From: Parietichytrium sp. I65-24A
Lineage: Eukaryota > Sar > Bigyra > Thraustochytrida > Thraustochytriidae
Reading direction: 5' to 3'
Assembly (NCBI GenBank): GCA_012862575.1
Contig: BLSF01000060.1
Coordinates: 57,501-121,500 of the forward strand
DNA length: 64,000 nucleotides
The notes under the pieces were generated by a model. The model was given only the letters and a program-made list of their open reading frames with translations, had not been told where the DNA came from and searched no databases. Position 1 is the first letter of the stretch. The number at the start of each line of letters is the position of its first letter. A program made the position numbers and the translations under genes. This document shows, one piece after another, positions 43,374 to 52,841 of this stretch.

Positions 43374-45464
43374 TCAATGCGAGCCGAGCTCTGCGGCCAA
43401 CGTGTTCAGTGCCTGATCTTCTGCAATTTGGCGACCCTTCTCAATGAGTTCATGGACTACCTCGTCCGTAGTCAACGTCAACAGAGTCAAAAATGGGGCA
43501 TTCGAATGCGAACCTGCCTCAAAGACCTTCTTTTCCAGATATCCCAGCAGTTGCTCTTTCGTCTCTGCCTGGACGACAGACCGGACATCCTCAACAGTCA
43601 CCATCTTGGAATTGGCCTCAAGGTATTTCCGCTCGCGGCTGAACACCTGCCATTTGCGCTTAAAATGAGCCCTGACAGAAACCAAGTAGTCCCGCAACAG
43701 CTGCATCTTGATAGACTTTGGTACTTTTTTCGGCACATGAATTCCCATTTCTACTGCTGCAGCCAACGCAGCTGCATTTGTTGACAGCGCGCCAGCTGCG
43801 ATTGCAGAGCTCGCCTGTGCTGCCTTCGTCGCTGCACCAAGGACGCCTGCGCCGCCCCCACCGTTGGCTCCATAGAGTCGTGTCTGGCGACGTTCAGAGC
43901 TCCGCCCCGTGCCTCCAGCCGCGGAAGACGATTTCTGATAGCCGTTCCGCTGCTTGCCTTGTGATTTGCTGTTTTGCTGGCTGGCACCCCCGGAACCTCC
44001 CGTCCCATCACCAACATCGTCGAGAACGGCCTTGCGGACCTCTGAGATTGCAACTTGCTTTTCAACACGAATTCTCTCTTTCTCAACGTGGTCCCACTTT
44101 ATGGAGAGGCCTTTCAGTCGGTTGCGAGTTGCATCTTTATACTCGCGAAAATATCGCTGGCAGCTAATCACTTTGTACCGATAATTCTTCATGACTTTTT
44201 GAATGTTGGAATTCTCATACATTGTCAAAAACCACTGTATCACCTTGGCGCTGCGCTGCCGTTTGTCAGCTCTCCTAGTTTCGGCAGCCATCAAAGCAAA
44301 CTTGCGCACGACCTTGATTGCCTGCCGAAATTTAAGTCCTGTCTGCGCAGCCCGAGTTTTCTTCCAGCGTCTCTGAATTATTGCCGCCGAGTGGCTCATC
44401 TGTCTTCTCTCCTCAATTTTGGCGTCCAGATCCATAAGCTTTTCTTCGATTTGCACAGCAGCCTTGGCAGCATAAATGATGGGGTAGATGAGTTTGAGAA
44501 CGCGCTGTGCGGTCTCTGCTTTGCGTTTAGTTTCTGCTTCAACCTCCTTCTTATTAATCAGTAGTGTCAGGTGCTCAATTCTGCTCTTCTCATCGCTCTC
44601 GCGCTTGGCTTTCGCGGAGTCCACCTTGTCTGCCAGGACCCTGCCACGCTGCAGAATCTTCTCGCGCGTTCTGGTTGAGCTATGATTCTCAGAGGGTGGC
44701 CGTGGCCACATCGAGTACAGCCCAATCTGTGCTTCCACGGTCTTTGCCTCGTGAATCTGCTTTTTCAACGAGTGAATCTCACTCCAGTATTCTTTGCAAG
44801 CCTCCTTGTCGTCGCAGAGCCATTTGTTTTCGACCACCATATTTCTGCTCCCGTGTCCCGTACGATGGTCCCTTCGCAGAAGTTTGATACGATTTAAAAG
44901 AGCTGCGTGCTCTGTAGGGTCATTTCGAATCTTTGCGCACATGTCCATAACCCGCCTGGTTGACTGACTTTTGGAGGTCTGTGCATCCTCGTCTTCCACA
45001 TCCAACAGGGCGCGAGCTCCGCGTGTCTCTTCATCGTCTCCGGTGGGGTGCTCATCCTGTCTAGAGTCCTCACCGTTTGCAATAGGAGCGACATCCGCGG
45101 AGTTGGCGCTGTGATCCGTGAGTAGAAATTGCTTCCCATCTTCCCCCTTGCGAGCGCGCCCGGCATGAGGTTGCGGCGACCAAACGCCGCCCCGCGAGAA
45201 CTGCGACTCGATCCGCTCTCTCTCTGTCACTCTCAGCGTGGCGGTTGCTTGCTTACTCGTCCAACATTTCTGCTGTTTCATGACCACCTCCGTCTTCCCT
45301 CCCCACGTAGGCAGCAGGTCTTCGTAAAAACCAGCTTTCACATTGCCAATACTGACCTGATCTCGGCCTCTCCTCCTGCGCATCGACATGGTCTTGTCCG
45401 ACCGCCTTCTCCCCGACGCGTCGCTCCTCCTGCTCTTGTATTTGTCATCTTGCGCCTGCAGCAT
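43374..45464 (-). CDS. IQ-motif/coiled-coil protein, possibly cytoskeletal or flagellar
   Basis: A 696-residue basic protein started at the Met that opens MLQAQDDKYKSRR; the frame reads on upstream through AT-repeat DNA that is probably leader. Residues about 310-420 are charged coiled coil. Around 370-460 are IQ-like segments, AAIIQRRWKKTRAAQTGLKF and AKVIQWFLTMY, then QRYFREYKDATRN, the kind that bind calmodulin or related EF-hand proteins. A Gly/Ser/Gln-rich spacer with an Ala-rich helix (about 530-610) follows, then a last helical domain with KKVPKSIKMQLLRDYL. The set suggests a cytoskeletal or flagellar scaffold (inference). No named family recognised. Confidence 0.7.
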   Translation of the reverse strand: MLQAQDDKYKSRRSDASGRRRSDKTMSMRRRRGRDQVSIGNVKAGFYEDLLPTWGGKTEVVMKQQKCWTSKQATATLRVTERERIESQFSRGGVWSPQPHAGRARKGEDGKQFLLTDHSANSADVAPIANGEDSRQDEHPTGDDEETRGARALLDVEDEDAQTSKSQSTRRVMDMCAKIRNDPTEHAALLNRIKLLRRDHRTGHGSRNMVVENKWLCDDKEACKEYWSEIHSLKKQIHEAKTVEAQIGLYSMWPRPPSENHSSTRTREKILQRGRVLADKVDSAKAKRESDEKSRIEHLTLLINKKEVEAETKRKAETAQRVLKLIYPIIYAAKAAVQIEEKLMDLDAKIEERRQMSHSAAIIQRRWKKTRAAQTGLKFRQAIKVVRKFALMAAETRRADKRQRSAKVIQWFLTMYENSNIQKVMKNYRYKVISCQRYFREYKDATRNRLKGLSIKWDHVEKERIRVEKQVAISEVRKAVLDDVGDGTGGSGGASQQNSKSQGKQRNGYQKSSSAAGGTGRSSERRQTRLYGANGGGGAGVLGAATKAAQASSAIAAGALSTNAAALAAAVEMGIHVPKKVPKSIKMQLLRDYLVSVRAHFKRKWQVFSRERKYLEANSKMVTVEDVRSVVQAETKEQLLGYLEKKVFEAGSHSNAPFLTLLTLTTDEVVHELIEKGRQIAEDQALNTLAAELGSH

Positions 45465-45576
45465 CCTGGGCACCTGCTCGTCTTGCAGACCCGCGATCTC
45501 CTCGCGCTCGCTGCGGATCTCTGTGCACAAAGGTTGAAGACGCTCTTTGCGCTGCTGCTCACGAGTACGTGATAAG

Positions 45577-45595
45577 TATATATACATATAATATT
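45577..45595. repeat. TATATATACATATA tract
   Basis: A short alternating AT tract just upstream of the chosen start of the minus-strand IQ gene; the same sequence type lies upstream of the SEL1L-like and RBR genes. Confidence 0.75.
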
Positions 45596-46424
45596 GCTGT
45601 GTGCATGCATGTGTAATTTCTTGTTTTTCTACGTATCCATGTCCATTATCCATCTGCATATGCAGATGCTTCAGTCAATGTTTTAGTTTCAATATATCAT
45701 GATTGAGTGGTTGCTTTGTGTCAAAAGCTACCAACTTATTGAACTCAGCTTTTCGTTGGTTCGAAGTTTGTTTATTTGGCGTCGATCGATTTTAACTTGC
45801 AATGACTTTGAAAACTCCACTTTTGGTTTGTTTCGCAGCTTGGCTTTCTTGTCTGTTGTTTGGAGCGCCATCCCTTCCCGCAACTAGAGATTTCTCTAAT
45901 ATACGCTAGGAGATGGGACTTCGATCGCAAGGGACGAACGGCTCTAAAGATCAGTTCATTGTTCGCTGGCCGGACTCTTGGCCAATTACCCATAGCAATG
46001 CCATCAAAATGCCGCAATACATCGCACACGTCCAGACAGACCACTCCTGTTGCCGCAGGCATCAGCCCCACGCATTGTAAAATGAATGCACTTGCTTCGC
46101 TTTCAAGTGCCTCCTTAGGTTCGGTTAGAAGGCATGATTTGGCGGCGTGTTCCCGCAGTAAATGAACTGTACTAGTACTGAGTATGTCCACACACCGATG
46201 CATACGAACAGGGAAAAAAAATTTCGTGAAACTGATCCGTTGCGGAAAGTGGAGACTCTGAACTGACGTCAGCACGATCTGCCGAATAGGTCTGGGATAT
46301 AGGAGAGAGGTGCAGAGGGCGCGGAAAGGCTCGCGAAGGCGGGGGAGCACAATATATGCGCGGGAGGTAGCAGATTGGATATAGAAGGAGGTCTTGCAGG
46401 GATCGAGCTGGGCGGGGTGGCATC

Positions 46425-47485
46425 ATGGCGGACTCTGGCGTGGATCAGATCGTGTATGATCCGGTGGATCAGAAGACTATGAAAGCGCTCTCACCTCCTC
46501 GTCGTCAGTTAGTGCCACCACCTCCTCGTCGGCCCCCCCCCCCCCCGGCGTCTAGGTCGGGCTGCTCCATAGGACCACCTTCTCGAACCCCCCCCGGCTT
46601 CTAGGTTGGGCTGCTCCAGAGCGACCACCTTCGCTGCGGCTCAACAAAGCTGCGCCACCTCCTCCTCCGCCAGCGCCAGCGGCAGTGGATACTGTCGAGA
46701 TATCTCCGCCTTCCAAGATCCGTGAGTGTTTGATATGCTGGGATAAGTTCAATGCGCAAAACACGATTACATGTGGTAGCGGCAGGCATTGCTTTTGCAA
46801 GGAATGCTTGACAAACTTCGTGAGAGGCGGTGTCAATCCCGAATCAGTAGCCATGGACGGCACTCTGCTGTGCTGCATGCCCGAGTGTCAAGAGCCCCTT
46901 TCATCAAGCCTGATTGCTTCTTTGCTCCATGAGTCGGATTGGAAGACGCTTCTCAGGGTCGCTGCTGACAGGCTAGAGGCTCGTCTCCAACGCGAATATG
47001 AACAGAAGCTTCAAGCGGAGCTTCAAAAGAACATTGACGATCAGGCACTGCTCCTATACCGCAATCGAATCGTCAACGAGATTCTTACACTGCAGTGCCC
47101 GTCCTGCAAGAAGGCCTTCGTGGACTTTGCCGCGTGTTTTGCCGTGCAGTGCATCGATGAGCTTGGCAATGGTTGCGGGACCTTCTTTTGCGCATGGTGT
47201 CTTGCAAACTGTGGGTCGAACAGCCAAGCCGCGCACAGGCACGTAGCGAGCTGTCCATCCAATCGCTCGAGGGACAAGGATGTGTACTTTGGTAGCCATG
47301 CTGAGCTCGACAAGGAGATGAAGCGACTGCGCGCCACGAGACTTGGAGATTTCTGGTCTACGGAGATATCAGGCCGGGCGAATAAGGAGGTCGAGAATGG
47401 TCTAAAGACTATTCTCGTCGGGTTTCTTGACTCGATTGATTTCGAGCTTCTGCCGCCTGCACTCGCAACCTTTTTACGAAGCTGA
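46425..47485 (+). CDS. RING plus IBR-like zinc protein with apparent frame change in poly-C
   Basis: An ATG at 46425 (MADSGVDQIVYDP) opens a proline-rich frame that stops at 46602, while the RING-bearing frame runs on to 47485. The two overlap in a region with C-runs of 14 (46533-46546) and 8 (46588-46595) and a 49-bp imperfect tandem duplication. One base more, or two fewer, in the C8 run would join them, so a homopolymer error or a real length variant is likely. The clear part has a RING, CLICWDKFN to CFCKECLTNF and CCMPECQEPLS, a helical linker, then an IBR-like set, LQCPSCKKAFVDF to CGTFFCAWCL, with a His-x(3)-Ala-Ser-Cys end. No third RING2 is seen, so it is not a standard RBR. It is probably a ubiquitin ligase. 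Confidence 0.7.
46540..46637. repeat. 49-bp imperfect tandem duplication with C-runs
   Basis: The sequence CCCGGCGTCTAGGTCGGGCT is repeated 49 bases later as CCCGGCTTCTAGGTTGGGCT, each followed by a GCTCCA and a GACCACCTTC stretch. Because 49 is not a multiple of three, each copy reads in a different frame. Confidence 0.85.
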
Positions 47486-48163
47486 AGAGAAGGAGGCTTA
47501 GAGGTCAAGTCATCAGGTCCGTTTCTTGTAAAGTACCCACTGAAACCAGATGTTTTAGCGCCAACCTTTTACAACAAGCATTGAGCCTTCTGTGCTCTGC
47601 CACGAAGAGCAAGAAAGAGGACAAGAAAAGCAACGTTGACTAAAGGCAACTACATATTAACGCGAATCGCACGTACCGGAATTACTATCTAGTAGTAGAG
47701 TTAGAATTAGCTAGCTAGAGCTCTAGTAGAGAGTATGCAAAAATTACTAGTAGAAACCTTTCCCACCTTGCTATTTAATACTTCTTAGCATGTGTAGCAT
47801 CTAGTGGTAGGAGTCTGGGACTACTGGGACGATGTTTAGCGTAGGATCAGGTCGTTTCAGTAGGTTTCCTTCTACGATGTGCAAAAGATGTCGGGACGAA
47901 AAGTAATTGACAATTACAACATTTCAGTTAGAATAAATTTTGATCAACCTAAACTAACCATGTAACTTGAGTCTCTCGCACGGCTGGCAATTTTGGCAGT
48001 CAGTGCAGGCAGACAGACAGCAGGTGTGGGCGAATGGTCGATAAGCTTGCGACGCTTGATGGTAGCTGATCGTCGGCGAGTGTTGAATGAAATTTGATGT
48101 TGGCACTGTTGGCACCACGGGGGTCGTGCTCAGCTGTAGGGCTCGCCGGGCGAAAGGTGAGAA
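47486..48163. other. Intergenic stretch, no gene seen
   Basis: Repeated CTAGCTAG/CTAGTAG words near 47685-47760 and no recognisable product. Confidence 0.55.
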
Positions 48164-49570
48164 ATGGAAATTGAGAGTCCAAAACTGAGGCCGGTGGCGC
48201 AGAACGGGCTGCTGCAAAGGTGGGCGCCTTTTTTGGTGACAGCTTTTGGGGCGCTGCTCCTGATGTTGAACCTTGACGGAAGCTCCGTGCAGCTAAGCTT
48301 TCGTGAGCATGAGTTGACGAGCGGAGCTTTGGATGCTTTCGTCTCCGCCAGATTTCGTATAGGGCCAGAGAAGACGCCAACGGAAGCTGTTGAGGAGGGT
48401 GACAATGGCCCCAGAGGAATTCCTGCAATACAAGCTGACTCCGAGCAGTATGATTTGGAGAGCGCTAAGGATTTGGACTTTGAGAGTGATGAGCTGACGG
48501 AAGAATGGGGAAAACCATATGACCTCGAAACCATCCCATTCGAGGAGTCTACGGAGCCTGAATTTGTTCAAGAGGACGAGTCGGACAATCTAGAACCTGG
48601 CATGAATATGACCGCGCCTAAAGATTTGCCCGCACTAGACGAGTCGCTGATTGCATACATCAATGCGAAAATAAATGAGACTCGAGCCCAACTGCAGAGC
48701 CGCGGTGAATCCGAGAGCATCCCTTCATTCTGTAAACGAAAGCTGGGTTTTCTTAGCTCGCGGCCCGGGAAGGTCGAGTGGAGGAAGTTTGCCTTGGCGA
48801 GCGTTCCAGGATCTGGGAATACTTGGATGCGGACGGTTCTGCAGCAAGCATCTCGGGTGTACACGGGATCTAGGTACGGGGACAGTTATCTGAGAACCCA
48901 CGGCTTTCGAGGAGAAGGATTATCCGCTCGAAGTCCTCGCACCTTTATTGTGAAAACACATTCTTTCCTGGAGTTCCCTAGCTCGTACTTGGATGGCGTG
49001 GTGCACGTAATTCGAGCGCCGCTAGACGCCCATCTCGCTGATTGCAATCGATACTTTTCAAGAAGTCACGTGAAAACTTTATCGGACGAGAGAGCCGAGA
49101 GAAAATGCCTGGAGTACGCAGCTCGTAAAGCTCGAGTCTGGAGAAGAGTGATGCGCACCTATGCAATGCCGCAGGTCGTCGCAAATCAAACGTCGATAGG
49201 AGGGGTTCATTACCAAAGGGCGGAGAAGGACGGTCGAACAGCACAGTTCCCTGTAATAACTCTATTCTATGAGGATTTCGTGCGTGACTTTGAGCAGGCA
49301 GTCACCTATCTGATATCTGCGCTAAGCTATTTCTTTCCGGATTTATTTCCTTCCATCGCAGACAGCGTGGCATGCGCTGTCGACGCAAAGAAGCTGTACG
49401 AAAAGATGCATCGAAGGAAAGAAGTTCACACCCTCTCGATATTTCAAAGGCATCCAGACTTGGTCGCAAAGCTCTGTGAAGAGTTTTACGCAGAGTTTTG
49501 GAATTATGCAAAATGGGGGCCTTGCGATGGAACGCTTCAATCGGAAAGGTTCCTCTTGACACAGAACTAA
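48164..49570 (+). CDS. Type II membrane sulfotransferase
   Basis: A 468-residue protein with a short cytosolic N-terminus, one signal-anchor helix at about 19-38 (WAPFLVTAFGALLLML), an acidic stem to about 165 and a sulfotransferase domain from about 200. The PAPS-binding loop is SVPGSGNTWMRTVL near residue 212, matching the P-loop-like 5'-phosphosulfate loop. The 3'-phosphate site is HVIRAPLDAHLADCNRYF near 282, and YTGSRYGDSY follows the first loop as in WSCD-type sulfotransferases. It probably works in the Golgi lumen on glycans or glycoproteins. The acceptor cannot be told. The start is the first ATG and gives the expected short cytosolic tail. Confidence 0.85.
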   Translation: MEIESPKLRPVAQNGLLQRWAPFLVTAFGALLLMLNLDGSSVQLSFREHELTSGALDAFVSARFRIGPEKTPTEAVEEGDNGPRGIPAIQADSEQYDLESAKDLDFESDELTEEWGKPYDLETIPFEESTEPEFVQEDESDNLEPGMNMTAPKDLPALDESLIAYINAKINETRAQLQSRGESESIPSFCKRKLGFLSSRPGKVEWRKFALASVPGSGNTWMRTVLQQASRVYTGSRYGDSYLRTHGFRGEGLSARSPRTFIVKTHSFLEFPSSYLDGVVHVIRAPLDAHLADCNRYFSRSHVKTLSDERAERKCLEYAARKARVWRRVMRTYAMPQVVANQTSIGGVHYQRAEKDGRTAQFPVITLFYEDFVRDFEQAVTYLISALSYFFPDLFPSIADSVACAVDAKKLYEKMHRRKEVHTLSIFQRHPDLVAKLCEEFYAEFWNYAKWGPCDGTLQSERFLLTQN

Positions 49571-50168
49571 CTAATTGACTAATGCAGCCAGTGTAGAGAC
49601 TCTGGTGCTCGTATTTTTGGGGAGAAATCACGAGACGACTTACCTCTGCCGGCAGTTGTGCCGTCGTTTCTCGGCTCGGCTCATGACTCTGTGAGACTTT
49701 GAATAGTTAAAAAGCGTCGTCATACACCCGAGAGTTCCTGTATTCTAAGCAAATTGAAAAATGCGACACCAAATGTGCCACCTTCAGACTGCTTCCATCG
49801 ATCAAAGCGACGACGACAAACTTGACACATCCGGTGCGTGCAACTACTTGCACTTGCAATCGAACTGCAATGAAAACAAAATGATGCGAACTAAACTTCC
49901 ATGAACTCGGTTAACTCGATTAACTCGCTCCCGCTCCTTCCTCCGTACTGAATGCGTTCCCCAGGTTAGGTCTAGTTAGGGTCTCTCTCCTGCAGCTCCA
50001 CCCGCTTAGTCCGGCTAGTCCACTCCTACTCTCCTCGCGCTAGCGGAAGAAAGAACGCGTTCGTCCCACAGCAAGTGTACGCGCAGTCCCGAGTACGTCC
50101 CCACCACAGTTAACAGTATAACAGTACAACAGTATAATTGGTCCCACGCGACAAAGTATCACGGAAAG
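49571..50168. other. Intergenic stretch, no gene seen
   Basis: About 600 bases with no recognisable product. Copies of AACAGTATAACAGTAC lie near 50108-50135 just before NDUFA2. Confidence 0.6.
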
Positions 50169-50453
50169 ATGAGCTGGAGAGGGTCCCTTGCCAAGCATGT
50201 GAAGGAGCTGCGGTTCATGGCATGCAGCAAATCGCAGTCAAGTCAGGGCGTTCGCGACTTTCTGAAGAGCTCGTACGTGGAGCTGAAGACGAACAACCCG
50301 AAGTTCCCTCTGTTGGTGCGCGAGAGCGAGGGCTACAGCGCGAAGATCATGGCCAGGTACTCGTTCGGCAAGGAGAAGGTGGTGGACGTGAACAATATGA
50401 GCGCTAAGGAGGTGGAGTCGCAGGTGGAGAAGCTGGTCACTGGCGGAGTGTAA
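50169..50453 (+). CDS. NDUFA2: Complex I subunit NDUFA2 (B8)
   Basis: A 94-residue protein that fits this accessory subunit of mitochondrial NADH:ubiquinone oxidoreductase in length and sequence. The opening MSWRGSLAKHVKELRF, the CSKSQSSQGVRDFLK stretch, and LKTNNPKFPLLVRES are the family marks; the fold is thioredoxin-like and sits in the matrix arm. The first family Cys is present (residue 19), but the second, in the usual REC motif, is Ser here, so the disulfide seen in the human protein cannot form. No targeting peptide is evident, as usual for this subunit. Confidence 0.94.
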   Translation: MSWRGSLAKHVKELRFMACSKSQSSQGVRDFLKSSYVELKTNNPKFPLLVRESEGYSAKIMARYSFGKEKVVDVNNMSAKEVESQVEKLVTGGV

Positions 50454-51478
50454 ATGATGTGCCACAAACGCGATGCGTGCTTTCTTTCTTTCTCTCTTTC
50501 TTGCTTTCTTTTGTTGGTTGGTTGGTTAGATTGGATTGCAGTGTCGTGGAAATGGTGTTTTCGTTTCTGGTGGGTGATTCGCGTGAATGGAAAATGGAGA
50601 ATGGGAAGATGGACGGTTGAGATGTGCAGGAGTGGAGAACGCCGCCGCAATGGTTGATGTGATGCTCGTGTGGTTGCGGCTGTCCTTGCCCTCAGCATCG
50701 ATGCATGTAGAGAGGGTGGGGCGCATCTTGGCATACCCGGTGGGCTGGCTTTCTTCATGCGGGCCTCGAGGACAATTGTGCGCGGGCTGGGGTCATGTTT
50801 GTGTCGCTTTTGCATCTTCTCTGCTTGTGGCAGAGCGCATGTTGGCGCCATCGCCCAGCAAGTGCCGGTCTGGCTTATGAATGAAGCAGGAGTGTACGAA
50901 GAAATAGTCGTTTATAAAAGGAAGAGAAAAGAAGGCGAGGGATCGTTGATTCGATGAGTGGATGTCGATGCACAGTTAAATATAAGAAGCTTACTTTTTT
51001 TTTTTTTTTCCTCAGCTGAGGAGATCATCAATTATTTCACAGTCACATCAAAGCGTGTTTCGATAGAATGAAACCAATCACGACAAGGAGAGCAACCTCT
51101 GCTCAGCGTCTCCTTCCCAAGAGGAATGCATATTTGTCCGCGGGTCGTTTGCAGAGATCAACAAAGAACAATTTCGTTAAATAAACATCACTTTTGATAT
51201 ATACGCTATCTCTTTGGCCGCTTCCAGATCGATCTCGTTTAGGATTCTCGAATCACGCCACGTTTTTGCTATGCCAACTAAAGCTCAATCAGATCAGTGC
51301 CACTGCAAGAAAAAAAAAGTGAAGTGGCGAAGTAATGGGCAGAGAGAAGGTAAATGTGTATACAAAGGAAGAGTCATGGCAAAACGACGCGCGATCCTCG
51401 ACAGTTCGTCGGAAAATGGAGCACGAGATCGCTCAAAATCCTTCACGAAATCCAACCGAAGAGAGAGTTTTGGCACGA
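50454..51478. other. Intergenic stretch, no gene seen
   Basis: CTTT-rich DNA near 50485-50515, a T-run at about 50995-51010 and no recognisable product. Confidence 0.55.
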
Positions 51479-52582
51479 TCACTGTATCTCGACATCGTGG
51501 TCCATCACGGCGGGGGACATTGCAGTCCGCCACTGGGAGAGGTCCTCGATAGAGCTCTTGCGCTCCCTATGGGAAAGACCCTCCTCGTAGTAGTCACAGT
51601 GCGCGCAGCAGGCGTCTTCGGGGAGCTGACTACGACACTCCTCGCACACCCGGTGGCCACAGCTGAACGTTGTTGTGTCGAACCTTACTTTGAGGCAGAC
51701 AGGGCAGGGGAGAAGATCCTCTTGGCTAATCGACGCCTCTTTGAGGTGCTCCCTCTCGTATTCCATCATTTGCTTGATGAAGCCCATGTTTGGCTCGGCG
51801 ATGGACCTCTTGCTCTTAACAAAGGCGAGCGCGCTCTTGAGACTCATCTCTCGATATCTAATGAGCCATGAAATGAGAACGGATACCGAGCGGGAAACGC
51901 CTTTTGAGCAATGAACCAGGACGCGGAGGCCTGCGCCTTCCTTCTGAATGAACTCTGTCGCCTTACATAAATGTTGCAGCAAGTTTTCTGAGGTGTCGTC
52001 GCAGAGTGGTACTCTATAGTATTTGAACCGGCCCGTTTTCTCGTACTGGTTTGGCGCGTCGACGGTGCAGTTTACGATGACATCGATCTCAAACTTTTCC
52101 AACCCCTTAAGAAATCTAGAAAACCGTTCGCTGCCTACGTAAATGAGCTTTGGGGCATTGAGGGCCTCCTCATCCGGGTTGGTCCACACCAACGACACAT
52201 CCTTGTGGTCCAACTTTTTGCGGGACCGCTCACAAGTTGGGGAAGCCCTTGGTGAGGTCTCGGAGGAGCTAGTCTCGGAAGAGCTATCTAGGGCCTCCTC
52301 GAGCGACTTTTGCTTTTGAAGAACAAAGTTGGGCTTTCCTTTACTCTTGCTCTCCGACGTTGCTAGTTTACTGTTTGCCATTCCGGCCGGTTTGGGGGAC
52401 GACTTGTCGTCCGATTTACCTGCAAAGCAAGTCATGCCCTTCTGTGGGACTGACGACCCGCACGCAGGCTCCTTCTCCTCTTCTGTGCTCACGCTCCCGT
52501 CGCTATATGTGCGCTCCTTGCTCCCCTGCACACAATTTCGATTGCTCGGCTCAAAGAATAAGCTGCTATAAATCTTGGCCAT
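51479..52582 (-). CDS. Dual-specificity phosphatase fused to a C-terminal RING finger
   Basis: A 367-residue protein started at MAKIYSSLFFEP; the longer frame upstream is Lys/Gln-rich and looks like leader. After a low-complexity acidic/serine region (about 15-130), a dual-specificity phosphatase domain covers about 135-280. Its active site is HCSKGVSRS near residue 240, with the general-acid Asp in VPLCDDTSENL about 30 residues before, and the SLKSALAFVKSKRSIAEPN segment typical of the family. About 15 residues later is a RING, CPVC then CGHRVCEEC then CAHC (C3HC4 spacing). The phosphatase would remove phosphate from Tyr or Ser/Thr, and the RING could recruit an E2. Both sites look intact. 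Confidence 0.9.
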   Translation of the reverse strand: MAKIYSSLFFEPSNRNCVQGSKERTYSDGSVSTEEEKEPACGSSVPQKGMTCFAGKSDDKSSPKPAGMANSKLATSESKSKGKPNFVLQKQKSLEEALDSSSETSSSETSPRASPTCERSRKKLDHKDVSLVWTNPDEEALNAPKLIYVGSERFSRFLKGLEKFEIDVIVNCTVDAPNQYEKTGRFKYYRVPLCDDTSENLLQHLCKATEFIQKEGAGLRVLVHCSKGVSRSVSVLISWLIRYREMSLKSALAFVKSKRSIAEPNMGFIKQMMEYEREHLKEASISQEDLLPCPVCLKVRFDTTTFSCGHRVCEECRSQLPEDACCAHCDYYEEGLSHRERKSSIEDLSQWRTAMSPAVMDHDVEIQ

Positions 52583-52829
52583 TTCCCACACCACGCTCTC
52601 CGCGCACTCCAACGACCGCGATCTCGTCCCTGCTTTTGGTTGTTTGTTTTGCTTCTTTGTTTGTTTTGCTTGTTTTTGATATGTTTGATATGACGGATGT
52701 ATGGAAACACGCCAAGTTACTTGCTTGTCTCCTTGCCACTCGTAAGTCTCCGCCAATCTCTCCACGCTATATCGCTACCGCTATCGCTATTGCTATCGGT
52801 CGCTCTAGCCTCTGCCGGCAATATTGTGT

Positions 52830-52841
52830 GTCCCCGCGGAC
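52830..52841. promoter_or_regulatory. Palindromic motif GTCCCCGCGGAC (copy 4)
   Basis: Extended form TGTCCCCGCGGACA, 248 bases upstream of the chosen phosphatase-RING start. It has the same core as copies 1 to 3. Confidence 0.4.
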
